DNA of 64,000 bases from the NCBI RefSeq assembly GCF_020216525.1, contig NZ_JAIWOY010000001.1, forward strand, positions 372,001-436,000, read 5' to 3'. The first letter of the stretch is position 1; the number at the start of each line of letters is the position of its first letter. The translations under genes were made by a program, and so were the position numbers. The notes below the pieces were generated by a model, which was not told the origin of the DNA, made no database searches, and was given only the letters and a program-made list of their open reading frames with translations. Origin of the DNA: Nocardioides nematodiphilus (lineage in GTDB: Bacteria > Actinomycetota > Actinomycetes > Propionibacteriales > Nocardioidaceae). Shown piece by piece: positions 52,397 through 61,756 of this stretch.

Positions 52397-53619
52397 GCCA
52401 CCAACCCGGTGAGCGCGTCCGCCAGCGCCTCGACCCCGGCGAGGCAGTCGGCGGTCCCGGCGGTCTCCGCGGGCGAGTGCGAGACGCCGCTCGGGTTGCG
52501 GACGAAGAGCATCGCCGAGCGGATGCCGGCGTCCTGGAGGATGCCCGCATCGTGCCCGGCCTGCGTCGGCAGCACCGGGACACCGCCGAGCGCTGCGACG
52601 ACCTCGTCGCGCAGCGCGCCGTCGAAGGCGACCTCACCGCTCACCGACTCGGCGCTGACCGAGAGGCGCGTCCCGTCATGCCCGGCGCGGTCGCCGGCCT
52701 GCCGCTCGATCGCACCGACCAGCTCCGCGAGCGCGGCGTCGGACTCGGCACGGGCGTCCAGCCAGGCCGTGACGTGCGACGGTACGGCGTTGGTGCCGTT
52801 CGGCCGTACGTCGATCCGCCCGAAGGTGGCGCGCTGACCGGTGCGCCGGGCCTCGTCGTTGGACGCCAGGACCGTCATCGCGTAGGTCAGCATCGGATCG
52901 GCCCGGTCCTCCATCCGGGTGGTCCCGGCGTGGTCCGCGCGACCGGCGATGTCGAAGCGCCAGCGGCCGTGCGGCCAGATCGCGCTCCCGACGCCCACCG
53001 CCGCGTCGCGATCGACCAGGGCGCGGCCCTGCTCGACGTGGAGCTCGACGTAGGTGTCCACGTCGGCCAGCAGGGTGGAGGTGCCGCCTTCGACGACGTC
53101 ACCCAGCCGGGTCCCGTCGCGGTCGGTGAGCTCGCGGGCGTCGGCCCACGAGGTGGCTCCGACCGCGAGTCGGGACCCGAGGCAGGCCCGGCCGAAGCGC
53201 GATCCCTCCTCCTCGACGAACGCGGCGATGCCGAGCGGGCGGGCAGGGGCCACGCCGCGCTCGCGCATCAGGTCGAGCGCTGCGAAGGACGACACCACGC
53301 CGAGCGGGCCGTCGAAGGCGCCGCCGTCGAGGACGGAGTCGAAGTGCGAGCCGGTCAGGACCCGGCCTCGGGACCCGGTGCCGGTGCCGGTGCCGACCGC
53401 GGTGTCGACCCCGGTGGCGGGATGCCACCACGCCACCAGGTTGCCGAACGGGTCGTCCTCGACCTCGAGCCCCCGGGCGGACGCAGCCTCGCGGAACCAC
53501 GCCCGCAGCTCCAGCTCCGCGGAGAGCCACGGCTGGCGGAAGTAACCACCCGAGGACGCGGAGCGACCGATCGGCGCGAGGTCGCGCCAGCTCTGCTCGA
53601 AGTCGGCCAGGTCCGTCAC
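52393..53619 (-). CDS. M20-family amidohydrolase, candidate formylglutamate hydrolase
   Basis: 408 residues from GTG 53619. By sequence it is an allantoate amidohydrolase/N-carbamoyl-L-amino acid hydrolase: metal ligands in TGSHFDSVLDGGAFDGPLG, EEEGSRFG and ELHVEQG; the dimer motif RADHAGTTRMEDR; and C-terminal QAGHDAGILQDAG with VSHSPAE. It sits between hutU and hutF with a GTGA overlap, and there is no hutG. The simplest reading is that it splits formylglutamate into glutamate and formate. That role is inferred from context; an allantoate or carbamoyl substrate remains possible. Confidence 0.88.
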   Translation of the reverse strand: MTDLADFEQSWRDLAPIGRSASSGGYFRQPWLSAELELRAWFREAASARGLEVEDDPFGNLVAWWHPATGVDTAVGTGTGTGSRGRVLTGSHFDSVLDGGAFDGPLGVVSSFAALDLMRERGVAPARPLGIAAFVEEEGSRFGRACLGSRLAVGATSWADARELTDRDGTRLGDVVEGGTSTLLADVDTYVELHVEQGRALVDRDAAVGVGSAIWPHGRWRFDIAGRADHAGTTRMEDRADPMLTYAMTVLASNDEARRTGQRATFGRIDVRPNGTNAVPSHVTAWLDARAESDAALAELVGAIERQAGDRAGHDGTRLSVSAESVSGEVAFDGALRDEVVAALGGVPVLPTQAGHDAGILQDAGIRSAMLFVRNPSGVSHSPAETAGTADCLAGVEALADALTGLVA

Positions 53620-53624
53620 CGCGC

Positions 53625-55316
53625 TCAGCCCTCCTGCATCGGGATGCGGACGCCGCGCTCGGTCGCGACCTCGGCGGCCCGCTCGTAGCCCGCGTCGACG
53701 TGCCGGATGACGCCCATGCCCGGGTCGTTGGTCAGCACGCGCTCGATCTTCTGCGCGGCCAGGTCCGTGCCGTCCGCGACGCAGACCTGGCCGGCGTGGA
53801 TGGAGCGGCCCATGCCGACGCCTCCGCCGTGGTGGATCGAGACCCAGGTCGCGCCCGAGGCGGTGTTCACCAGGGCGTTCAGCAGCGCCCAGTCGGCGAT
53901 CGCGTCCGAGCCGTCCAGCATCGCCTCGGTCTCACGGTAGGGCGAGGCGACCGAGCCGCAGTCGAGGTGATCGCGACCGATCACGATCGGCGCCTTCAGC
54001 TCGCCGTTGCGCACCATCTCGTTGAACTTCAGCCCCGCGAGGTGACGCTCGCCGTACCCGAGCCAGCAGATCCGCGCCGGGAGGCCCTGGTAGTGCACCC
54101 GCTCCTGCGCCATCCCGATCCACTTGTGCAGCCGGGCGTTGTCGGGGAACAGCTCGAGGATCGCCTCGTCGGTCTTGCGGATGTCCTCCGGGTCGCCGGA
54201 CAGCGCCGCCCAGCGGAACGGGCCCTTCCCCTCGCAGAAGAGCGGGCGGATGTACGCCGGCACGAAGCCCGGGAACTCGAAGGCCCGGTCGTAGCCGCCC
54301 TTGCGCGCCTCGTCGCGGATCGAGTTGCCGTAGTCGAACACCTCGGCACCGGCGTCCTGGAACTCGACCATCGCGCGCACGTGCACCGCCATCGAGGCCT
54401 GGGCCTCCTTGGTGAAGCCCTCCGCGTCGCGCGCCGCCCGCTCGTGCCACTCCTCGAACGGCACCCCGGCCGGGAGGTAGGACAGCGGGTCGTGGGCCGA
54501 GGTCTGGTCGGTGACGATGTCGATCGGCGCCTTGCGCTCCAGGAGCGCCGGGAAGACCTCGGCGGCGTTGCCGAGCAGGCCGATCGACAGTCCGCGCCGG
54601 GCGTCGCGCGCCTCGACGGCCAGCTCGAGGGCGTGCTCGATCGAGTCGGCCTGCACGTCGAGGTAGCGGTGCTCGAGGCGGCGCTTGATGCGGGACTCGT
54701 CGACGTCGACGCAGATCGCGACGCCGTCGTTCATGGTGACCGCGAGCGGCTGGGCGCCGCCCATGCCGCCGAGGCCGGCGGTCAGGGTGATGGTGCCGGC
54801 CAACGTCCCGCCGAACCGCTTGTCGGCGACCGCGGCGAAGGTCTCGAAGGTGCCCTGCAGGATGCCCTGGGTGCCGATGTAGATCCAGGAGCCCGCGGTC
54901 ATCTGGCCGTACATGGTCAGGCCGAGCTCCTCGAGGCGGCGGAACTCCTCCCAGTTGGCCCAGTCGCCGACCAGGTTGGAGTTCGCGATCAGCACCCGGG
55001 GCGCCCACTCGTGGGTGCGCATGACGCCGACCGGCTTGCCGCTCTGGACCAGCATCGTCTCGTCCGGCTCGAGGTCGCGCAGGGTGCGCACCAGCGCGTC
55101 GTACGCCTCCCACGAGCGCGCCGCGCGGCCGGTGCCGCCGTAGACGACGAGGTCCTCGGGACGCTCGGCGTTCTCCGGATCGAGGTTGTTCATCAGCATC
55201 CGCAGCGGCGCCTCGGTCTGCCACGACTTCGCGGTCAGGTCGGTCCCGGTGGCGGCGTGGATGGGCAGGCGCGGGTTGTCGTGGCCCGCGTTCGCGCCGG
55301 CGGTGGTGGTCGTCAT
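53625..55316 (-). CDS. hutU: Urocanate hydratase
   Basis: 563 residues from ATG 55316, overlapping hutH by ATGA. Converts urocanate to imidazolonepropionate using bound NAD+. Signatures: [72 protein letters not shown] and [18 protein letters not shown], which includes the active-site region. Length is standard. Confidence 0.98.
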   Translation of the reverse strand: MTTTTAGANAGHDNPRLPIHAATGTDLTAKSWQTEAPLRMLMNNLDPENAERPEDLVVYGGTGRAARSWEAYDALVRTLRDLEPDETMLVQSGKPVGVMRTHEWAPRVLIANSNLVGDWANWEEFRRLEELGLTMYGQMTAGSWIYIGTQGILQGTFETFAAVADKRFGGTLAGTITLTAGLGGMGGAQPLAVTMNDGVAICVDVDESRIKRRLEHRYLDVQADSIEHALELAVEARDARRGLSIGLLGNAAEVFPALLERKAPIDIVTDQTSAHDPLSYLPAGVPFEEWHERAARDAEGFTKEAQASMAVHVRAMVEFQDAGAEVFDYGNSIRDEARKGGYDRAFEFPGFVPAYIRPLFCEGKGPFRWAALSGDPEDIRKTDEAILELFPDNARLHKWIGMAQERVHYQGLPARICWLGYGERHLAGLKFNEMVRNGELKAPIVIGRDHLDCGSVASPYRETEAMLDGSDAIADWALLNALVNTASGATWVSIHHGGGVGMGRSIHAGQVCVADGTDLAAQKIERVLTNDPGMGVIRHVDAGYERAAEVATERGVRIPMQEG

Positions 55317-56869
55317 GCGAGTTCTCCGATCACGTCGGCGACGGCCGCGGTGACGCGGCGGTCGACGACAAGCTGGTGGGCGATGTCGATGTCGGGGGCG
55401 AGGAAGCGGTCCGTGCCGGGTCCCTCGACGCCGGCGTCGCGCAGCAGGCGTACGACGGCGGCGGTGGCGGGGCTGGGCGTGAGCGGAGCCCGCAGGTCGA
55501 GGGCTCGCGCGGCGGTCATCAGCTCGATGCCGAGCACCCGGGTCAGGCCGTCGATCGAGCGACGCAGCTTGCGGGCGGCCGACCAGCCCATCGAGACGTG
55601 GTCCTCCTGCATCGCCGAGGACGGGATCGAGTCGACGCTGGCCGGGTTGGCCAGGCGCTTGAGCTCGGAGACGATCGCGGCCTGGGTGTACTGCGCGATC
55701 ATGAGGCCCGAGTCCACGCCGGGATCGTCGGCGAGGAACGGCGGCAGGCCGTGGTTGCGCGCGGCGTCGAGGAAGCGGTCGGTACGACGCTCGGCGATCG
55801 AGGCGACATCCGCGGCCACGATGGCGAGGAAGTCCAGCACGTACGCGACGGGGGCGCCGTGGAAGTTGCCGTTGGACTCGACCCGGCCGCTCCCGTCGGC
55901 GGCGGTGAGCACCACCGGGTTGTCGATCGCCGAGGCCAGCTCCCGGCCCGCGACGGTGGCGGCGTGGGCGACGGTGTCGCGGGCGGCGCCGTGCACCTGC
56001 GGGGAGCAGCGCAGCGAGTAGGCGTCCTGCACGCGGTGACAGTCGGGCCCGCGGTGCGAGGCGACGACGCCGGAGTCGCGCAGCAGCGACGTGAGGTTCG
56101 CGGCCGAGAGCGCCTGACCCGGGTGCGGCCGGATGGCCTGCAGCTCGGCGGCGAAGACGCGATCGGTGCCGAGCTGACCCTCCACCGACATCGCAGCGGT
56201 GATGTCGGCGACCTTGAGCAGCTCGGTCAGGTCGTCGATGGCCAGGGCCAGCATGCCGAGCATGCCGTCGGTGCCGTTGATCAGCGCCAGGCCCTCCTTC
56301 TCGGCCAGCTCGACGGGCGCCAGGCCGGCGGCCGCGAGCGCCTGGGCCGCCGGCATCGGGGCGCCCTCGGCATCGAGGACCTCGCCCTCGCCCATCAGCG
56401 CCAGCGCACAGTGCGCGAGCGGTGCGAGGTCTCCGGAGCAGCCGAGCGAGCCGTACTCGCGCACCACCGGGGTGATGCCGGCCGAGAGCATCGCGGCCAT
56501 CAGCTGGGCGGTCTCGCGGCGGACGCCGGTGCGACCCGTGGCCAGCGTGGAGAGGCGCAGCAGCATGAGCGCCCGGACGACCTCGCGCTCCACGGAGGGC
56601 CCGGAGCCGGCGGCGTGCGAGCGAACCAGCGAGCGCTGCAGCTGGGCGCGCAGGTCACCGGGGATGTGCCGGGTGGCCAGAGCTCCGAAGCCCGTGGAGA
56701 CGCCGTACACCGGCGTGGCCGACGCGGCGAGCGCGTCGACGACCTTGCGGGCCTCGTCGATGGCGGCGAGCGCCTCGCCACTCAGCTCCACCGCTGCGCC
56801 CCTTCGGGCGACAGCGACGACCTCGTCGATCGAGAGCGGTCCGACGCCGACCGTGATGTGTTGAACCAT
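55313..56869 (-). CDS. hutH: Histidine ammonia-lyase
   Basis: 518 residues from ATG 56869, with GGAGGG upstream. It removes ammonia from histidine to give urocanate. The cofactor MIO is built from three residues inside [15 protein letters not shown]. Here the triad is Cys144-Ser145-Gly146 instead of the textbook Ala-Ser-Gly. [15 protein letters not shown] and [17 protein letters not shown] are typical. First gene of the catabolic operon, divergent from the IclR gene, with two palindromic operators in the shared region. Confidence 0.97.
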   Translation of the reverse strand: MVQHITVGVGPLSIDEVVAVARRGAAVELSGEALAAIDEARKVVDALAASATPVYGVSTGFGALATRHIPGDLRAQLQRSLVRSHAAGSGPSVEREVVRALMLLRLSTLATGRTGVRRETAQLMAAMLSAGITPVVREYGSLGCSGDLAPLAHCALALMGEGEVLDAEGAPMPAAQALAAAGLAPVELAEKEGLALINGTDGMLGMLALAIDDLTELLKVADITAAMSVEGQLGTDRVFAAELQAIRPHPGQALSAANLTSLLRDSGVVASHRGPDCHRVQDAYSLRCSPQVHGAARDTVAHAATVAGRELASAIDNPVVLTAADGSGRVESNGNFHGAPVAYVLDFLAIVAADVASIAERRTDRFLDAARNHGLPPFLADDPGVDSGLMIAQYTQAAIVSELKRLANPASVDSIPSSAMQEDHVSMGWSAARKLRRSIDGLTRVLGIELMTAARALDLRAPLTPSPATAAVVRLLRDAGVEGPGTDRFLAPDIDIAHQLVVDRRVTAAVADVIGELA

Positions 56870-56924
56870 GGGTCTATTGGAGCCCTCCGCGCCCCGTCGG
56901 CACCAGCGTCACAGCCCGGCTCTT

Positions 56925-56940
56925 GTCTCAGATACGAGAC
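56925..56940. promoter_or_regulatory. IclR operator candidate 1 (hutH/iclR region)
   Basis: GTCTCAGATACGAGAC: arms GTCTC and GAGAC are perfect. It lies 56 bases before hutH and is one of three related 16-mers in the locus. Confidence 0.8.
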
Positions 56941-56948
56941 CTTCAGGC

Positions 56949-56964
56949 GTCTTGGATCCGAGAC
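56949..56964. promoter_or_regulatory. IclR operator candidate 2 (hutH/iclR region)
   Basis: GTCTTGGATCCGAGAC, centre-to-centre 24 bases from operator 1, about 31 bases before the iclR start. One arm base differs from the consensus. Confidence 0.8.
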
Positions 56965-56995
56965 TCTGCCGCGGCCCGCATGAGAGGTTGGAGGC

Positions 56996-57745
56996 ATGAG
57001 CCAGGTCCCCGCCGCGACGCGCGCCCTCCGGGTGCTGCGCTTCCTCGCCACCCAGGCCGACCCGGTCCCTCTGGAGACGCTCATGCGCGCGTGCGACCTG
57101 CCCCGCAGCACCGCCTACCACCTCGTGAACGCGATGATCGAGGAGGGCTTCGTGGTCCACCTCGCCGACGAGCGCCGGTACGGACTGGGCGTGGCCGCGT
57201 TCGAGGCCGGTAGCGGCTACACCCGGCAGGCACCGCTGCAGCGGCTCGCCCGGCGCCCGCTCGCGCAGCTCGTCGACCAGGTCGGGCAGAGCGCGCACCT
57301 GGCCGTCCTGCACGGTCGCGACGTCCTCTACGTCGTCGAGGAACGAGCCCCGGGGCGGCCCCCGCTCGTGACCGATGTGGGCGTACGGCTGCCCGCACAC
57401 CTGACGGCGAGCGGTCGCTCCGTGCTCGCCCACCTGCCGGCCGCCCAGGTGACGGCCCTCTACCCGGACCGCGCGGCCTTCACCGACCGGACCGGCGTCG
57501 GGCCGGGCTCGCCGGCGGCGTTGCGGACGCTGCTGGGACAGACGCGCCGGCGTGGGTATGCCCTCGAGGACGGCGAGGTGACCGAGGGCCTGGCGAGCGT
57601 GGCCACGGCGGTCCTCGACCACAACGGGCACCCGGTGGCCGGGCTCGCGGTCACCTTCCCGCGGGACGGAGCCGATCCCGATGCCCTGGCCCACGCGTTG
57701 ACCCGCACGGCGGCGACGCTGTCGCGACGCCTGAGCGGCCGCTGA
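56996..57745 (+). CDS. IclR-family regulator of histidine utilisation
   Basis: 249 residues from ATG 56996 with GGAGG six bases upstream. The N-terminal winged helix (TRALRVLRFLATQADPVPLE, RACDLPRSTAYHLVNAMIEE) is followed by the IclR effector domain, including LTASGRSVLAHLPAAQV and DGEVTEGLASVATAVLDHNG. It most likely binds the three GTCTC...GAGAC palindromes and responds to histidine, urocanate or another pathway intermediate. Autoregulation is likely, since operator 2 lies just before its start. Confidence 0.93.
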   Translation: MSQVPAATRALRVLRFLATQADPVPLETLMRACDLPRSTAYHLVNAMIEEGFVVHLADERRYGLGVAAFEAGSGYTRQAPLQRLARRPLAQLVDQVGQSAHLAVLHGRDVLYVVEERAPGRPPLVTDVGVRLPAHLTASGRSVLAHLPAAQVTALYPDRAAFTDRTGVGPGSPAALRTLLGQTRRRGYALEDGEVTEGLASVATAVLDHNGHPVAGLAVTFPRDGADPDALAHALTRTAATLSRRLSGR

Positions 57746-57767
57746 CCCGGAGACGGCGGCGGCAACT

Positions 57768-57783
57768 GTCTCGGATCCGAGAC
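57768..57783. promoter_or_regulatory. IclR operator candidate 3 (permease promoter)
   Basis: GTCTCGGATCCGAGAC is a perfect 16-base palindrome and the best copy of the set. It lies 23 bases after the iclR stop and 112 bases before the permease start, overlapping where its promoter would be (AATATG follows). Confidence 0.85.
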
Positions 57784-57894
57784 AATATGTGATCTGCGCC
57801 ACTCCTCACGGCGCAGGGATTCGACTGGACTACCTCCGCGGAAGCTTCATTCATCAGGTCCGAGCGGAGGTCAGGCTCGGGATCGGAGGACACC

Positions 57895-59313
57895 TTGCCC
57901 AGCACCATCACCGTCGAGCGGCGCTCGATCGACGTCATCCCGGCGTCCGAGCGACACGGCTCGCCCAGCAATCAGCTCACCTTGTGGCTGGGTGCCAACC
58001 TGCAGATCACGGCCGTCGTCGACGGCGCGCTCGCCGTCGTGTTCGGAGCCGACGCGCTCTGGGCCATCATCGGCGTCCTGGTCGGCAACCTCATCGGCGG
58101 CGTCGTGATGGCGCTGCACTCCGCGCAGGGCCCGCGCCTGGGCCTGCCCCAGATGATCTCGAGCCGGGCCCAGTTCGGGGTGTACGGCGCCGTCATCCCC
58201 CTGCTCCTCGTGATCGTCATGTACCTGGGCTTCACAGCCACCGGGACGGTGCTGGCCGGTCAGGCGATCAACGCCTTCCTGCACGTGGACACGGCGGCGG
58301 TCGGCATCGTGCTCTTCATCGCCGTCGTGGCCGTCATCTCCATCGTGGGCCACAACCTGATCCACCGGGTGGGCCGGATCGCCTCGATCCTCGGCGTGAT
58401 CGGCTTCGCCTACCTCGCCGTCCGCCTCTTCACCCAGCACGACGTGTCCGCCTCCTTCGGCACGCACTACGGGACCGTTCCGTTCCTGCTCGCCGTCTCG
58501 CTGGGCGCCGGATGGCAGCTCACCTTCGGCCCCTACGTGGCCGACTACTCGCGCTACCTGCCCGAGGACACCCCCGAGCGCAGCGTCTTCTGGGCGACCC
58601 TCGCCGGCACCGTGATCGGGTCCCAGGTGTCGATGACGCTGGGTGTGCTGGTGGCCGCGGTCGCGGGCGACGCCTTCCTGGGCAGCCAGGTCGAGTGGCT
58701 GGGCGGACTCGCCGGACCGGCCGCGGTCGCGGCCGTCATCTACCTGGTGATCGCCGCTGGCAAGCTCACCGTCACCTGCCTCAACGCCTACGGCAGCTTC
58801 ATGTGCGCCAGCACCATCGTCACCGGCTTCACCGGCGCCCAGCGGGTCGGTCGTCGCACGCGCGTCGTCTTCATCCTCGCCATGCTGCTGGTCTCGATGC
58901 TCATCGCGCTGTGGGCCAGCGCCGACTTCCTCAGCAACTTCAAGAACTTCGTGCTGCTGCTGCTGATGGTCTTCACCCCGTGGAGCGCCATCAACCTCAC
59001 CGACTACTACCTGGTCGCCAAGGAGCGGGTGGACCTGCCGGCGCTGTACGACCCCGACGGCCGCTACGGGCGCTGGAACGCCGCAGCCATCACCACCTAC
59101 GCCGTGGGCATCGCGGTGCAGGTGCCGTTCCTCGCGCAGACGATGTACACCGGGCCCCTCACCGACAAGCTCGGCGGCGCCGACATCTCCTGGATCATCG
59201 GGCTCATCCTGCCGGCCGTCATGTACTACCTGTGGGCGTCGCGCAGCAACGTCGCGCCGAGCGAGATCATCCGGATGCCCGCCGCCGAGACCCCGATGCC
59301 CGTCGGCCGGTGA
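57895..59313 (+). CDS. NCS1-family permease, likely histidine/urocanate-type uptake
   Basis: 472 residues from TTG 57895, supported by GGAGGA five bases upstream; no ATG or GTG fits better. About twelve membrane segments, with the nucleobase:cation symporter-1 marks NQLTLWLGANLQITAVVDGA, GPRLGLPQMISSRAQFGVYG, GPYVADYSRYLPEDTPERSV and PWSAINLTDYYLV. Family members carry cytosine, allantoin, hydantoins or thiamine. Its place under the IclR palindrome in the hut locus suggests histidine, urocanate or another imidazole. Confidence 0.92.
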   Translation: MPSTITVERRSIDVIPASERHGSPSNQLTLWLGANLQITAVVDGALAVVFGADALWAIIGVLVGNLIGGVVMALHSAQGPRLGLPQMISSRAQFGVYGAVIPLLLVIVMYLGFTATGTVLAGQAINAFLHVDTAAVGIVLFIAVVAVISIVGHNLIHRVGRIASILGVIGFAYLAVRLFTQHDVSASFGTHYGTVPFLLAVSLGAGWQLTFGPYVADYSRYLPEDTPERSVFWATLAGTVIGSQVSMTLGVLVAAVAGDAFLGSQVEWLGGLAGPAAVAAVIYLVIAAGKLTVTCLNAYGSFMCASTIVTGFTGAQRVGRRTRVVFILAMLLVSMLIALWASADFLSNFKNFVLLLLMVFTPWSAINLTDYYLVAKERVDLPALYDPDGRYGRWNAAAITTYAVGIAVQVPFLAQTMYTGPLTDKLGGADISWIIGLILPAVMYYLWASRSNVAPSEIIRMPAAETPMPVGR

Positions 59314-59393
59314 GCAGCACGCCGGGCCGGCGCGAGGACGGGATCGGCCCCGGCGTCACGCATCGGCAGGCTTCGAGAGGCAGGGTTTCGACG

Positions 59394-59912
59394 ATGGACG
59401 CGCGCCCCGTACGGGTCGAGGAGGCTGATCACACTCTTCGTCCCGATCGGGTGCGCCCCGAGCTCTGGCGAAACGGCCTCGGGGCCACCCGGGAGCTCGC
59501 CTCCGGCGCGGACGCCGCCGGGAGGATCGTGTGGCGGATCAGCGTCGCCTCCTTGGACGGCCCCGCCCCGTTCTCCGCCTTTCCCGGGATCGATCGGCTG
59601 TTCGTGGCGCTCGGGCCGGTCCGCTTGATAGTCGACGGCGAGAGTCGTTCGTTGGCGCCCGGCGAGGAGTGGCGCTTCGCTGGCGAGGCACACGTCGAGT
59701 GCTCCGTCGACTCGCCCACCCAGGCCCTGAACGTCATGACGCAGCGCGGCGCGGCCCGAGCCGGCGTCGTCATCCGCCGCCGTGATCGGCGTGGGACCTC
59801 AGCCGACTTCACCGTCGACCTGGGAGACGTCGCGGCAGACATACGGATCGACGTGGCGAGCGGGAGCGGCTGGCATCCCGCCACCACGCGAGGCGTGGAC
59901 GCGTCGCAGTAG
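59394..59912 (+). CDS. hutD: HutD/Ves-family cupin
   Basis: 172 residues from ATG 59394. HutD marks: ELWRNGLGATRELASG, VWRISVASLDGPAPFSAFPG and IDRLFVALGPVRLIVDGESR. HutD is a bicupin found in many hut operons; it has been suggested to bind formylglutamate and limit pathway flux, with no confirmed enzyme activity. It follows the permease by 80 bases. No clear RBS is visible before the ATG. Confidence 0.9.
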   Translation: MDARPVRVEEADHTLRPDRVRPELWRNGLGATRELASGADAAGRIVWRISVASLDGPAPFSAFPGIDRLFVALGPVRLIVDGESRSLAPGEEWRFAGEAHVECSVDSPTQALNVMTQRGAARAGVVIRRRDRRGTSADFTVDLGDVAADIRIDVASGSGWHPATTRGVDASQ

Positions 59913-60006
59913 TCACCTGGTGGCCGCGTGCCCGCCGGACGCCGGCGCTCATCCGGCACGACCAGCGGACTGCCGAGCGCATCAGCGCTCACCGATGAAC
60001 GGCGAA

Positions 60007-60044
60007 GGGCCTCTCCCCTGGATGTCTTCCCAGGTGAGAGGCCC
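60007..60044 (-). terminator. Terminator after tRNA-Thr
   Basis: GGGCCTCTC (60007-60015) pairs with GAGAGGCCC (60036-60044), with further CCTGG/CCAGG pairing inside. It begins five bases after the CCA end of the tRNA. Confidence 0.75.
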
Positions 60045-60048
60045 TTGG

Positions 60049-60124
60049 TGGAGCCGCCTATCAGAATCGAACTGATGACCTGCTCATTACGAGTGAGCTG
60101 CTCTACCGACTGAGCTAAGGCGGC
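60049..60124 (-). tRNA. tRNA-Thr (CGT anticodon), CCA encoded
   Basis: 76 bases on the - strand. The acceptor stem is GCCGCCT/AGGCGGC with discriminator T and encoded CCA. The D-arm is TAGCTCAGTCGGTAGAGCA, the anticodon loop CTCGTAA gives anticodon CGT (reads ACG), and the T-arm is ATCAG-TTCGATT-CTGAT. All stems pair. Confidence 0.97.
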
Positions 60125-60199
60125 GTGTCACGTGACGGATCAAGCGACGCGCAGAGTCTAGCCATCGCCGGGCCGAGCCGCGAAACCGGCGCGACCTGA

Positions 60200-61756
60200 T
60201 CAGCAGGAGAGGCCGTTCTGAGGGACCGTGCCCTCGAGCAGATAGCCCTCGACCGCGTCGTCGACGCAGTGGTTGCCGGCGTGATCGCCGGTGTGGCCGT
60301 CACCGTCACGGGTGACGAGCACACCGGAGGAGAGCAGGGTGGCGAGGTGCTGGGCCCAGGCCAGCGGGGTGGCCGGGTCGCGGGTGGTGCCGATGACGAC
60401 GATCGGGTTCGCGCCGGGGGCGCCGTACGGCGGGGTCGGCTCGTCGGCGTGGACCTTGAAGTAGGCGCAGCCGGTCAGCCCCCACGCGAAGACGTCGCCG
60501 AAGGTGGGCGAGGCCTTCTCGAACTGCGGCAGCACGCCGGCGACCTGGTCGGGGCGGATGGCCGACGGGTCGTCGAGGCAGCTGATCGCGATCAGTGCCT
60601 CCATCGAGTTGTCGGAGAAGCCCGTGGCGGTGCGGCTGGTGTAGAAGTCCGCGAGCTGCAGCAGGATCGACCCGTCGCCCGCGAACGCGGCCTTGAGCGC
60701 CTGGCTGAGCACGATCCACGACTCGCGGCTGTAGAGCGGCGTGAGGATGCCGTAGAACGCCGATCCCGCCGTGAGCTCACGCCCGCCGATGCCGGGCAGC
60801 GGGTGCGCGCTGATCTGGTCGTACAGCGCCTTGATCCGCGCGAGGCCCGCATCCACGCTGTCGCCGAGGAAGCACCGCTGCGTCGTCTCGACGCAGTTGC
60901 TCACGTAGGCACGTAGCGCGGTCTCGAACCCGGCCGCCTGCGCAAGGCTGGTCTGCTTGTTGTCGAGCGTCGGGTCGACTGCGCCGTCGAGGACGAACCG
61001 CCCGACCCGGGTCGGGAAGAGGTCCGCGTACGTGCTGCCGAGCTTGGTGCCGTAGGAGGCGCCGAAGTAGGTCAGCTGCTTCTCGCCGAGCGCGGCGCGC
61101 AGGACGTCCATGTCGCGGACCGCATCGACCGTCGCGATGTGGGCGCCGATCGGGGAGGCCGCGCAGCCCGCGGCCATGATCCGGTTCCACTTGGCGTAGG
61201 TGGCGATCTGCGCGGGCGTGGTGGGCGCTGGGTTCTGGGCGATCGACTCGTCGAGTTGCGCGTCGGGGATGCAGTCGATCGGGTCGCTCTGGCCGACGCC
61301 GCGCGGATCGAAGCCGACGATGTCGTAGCGCTCGCGGACCGGCGCTCCGAAGGCGTCCTTCGCACTCGCGGCGTAGTCGAGCCCGGAGCCGCCGGGCCCG
61401 CCGGGGTTGACCACCAGGGAGCCGAGCTTGTGCTCCTGGTCGGTGGCCGCGACGCGGAGCAGGGCGAGCTTGATGGTGTCGCTGCCGGGGTGGGCGTAGT
61501 CGAGCGGCACCGTCAGGGACGCGCACTCGGCGCCCTTGCGGCACGGCGCCCAGGTGAGCCTCTGGTGGTAGTAGGCCGCGAGGTCGGGCGCCGGCGGCTC
61601 CTGGGAGCCGGGCTCGGGGGCCGCCGAGACGACGCCGGGCTCGGGCGCCTGGCCCTGGTGGTCCTCGACGACCTGGATGACCAGGCCGACGGCGCCACCG
61701 AGGACGAGGGTGGCCACGGCGATGATCGCGACGATCCTCTGCCACTGCCCGCTCAT
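60200..61756 (-). CDS. Secreted/anchored alpha/beta hydrolase, tripeptidyl-aminopeptidase-like
   Basis: 518 residues from ATG 61756, overlapping holB by ATGA. An N-terminal membrane segment (IVAIIAVATLVLGGAVGLVI) is followed by a Pro/Glu linker, so the enzyme acts outside the membrane. Catalytic triad: TYFGASYGTKLG (Ser), RDPATPLAWA (Asp) and RDGDGHTG (His). LTVPLDYAHPGSDTIKLALLR and VVNPGGPGGSG are typical of the SCO-type tripeptidyl aminopeptidases and mycobacterial Hip1/CaeA. It probably trims peptides or lipopeptide esters in the envelope. Confidence 0.92.
   Translation of the reverse strand: MSGQWQRIVAIIAVATLVLGGAVGLVIQVVEDHQGQAPEPGVVSAAPEPGSQEPPAPDLAAYYHQRLTWAPCRKGAECASLTVPLDYAHPGSDTIKLALLRVAATDQEHKLGSLVVNPGGPGGSGLDYAASAKDAFGAPVRERYDIVGFDPRGVGQSDPIDCIPDAQLDESIAQNPAPTTPAQIATYAKWNRIMAAGCAASPIGAHIATVDAVRDMDVLRAALGEKQLTYFGASYGTKLGSTYADLFPTRVGRFVLDGAVDPTLDNKQTSLAQAAGFETALRAYVSNCVETTQRCFLGDSVDAGLARIKALYDQISAHPLPGIGGRELTAGSAFYGILTPLYSRESWIVLSQALKAAFAGDGSILLQLADFYTSRTATGFSDNSMEALIAISCLDDPSAIRPDQVAGVLPQFEKASPTFGDVFAWGLTGCAYFKVHADEPTPPYGAPGANPIVVIGTTRDPATPLAWAQHLATLLSSGVLVTRDGDGHTGDHAGNHCVDDAVEGYLLEGTVPQNGLSC

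Noticed and set aside
53700..56983. Long + strand frames opposite hutU and hutH
   Set aside because: hutU and hutH are unmistakable on the - strand; the + frames are repetitive Gly/Val/Arg/Asp strings without a family match.
60049..60124. tRNA-Thr as an attachment site for an integrated element
   Set aside because: No integrase, no duplicated tRNA 3' end and no foreign-looking genes on either side within the window.
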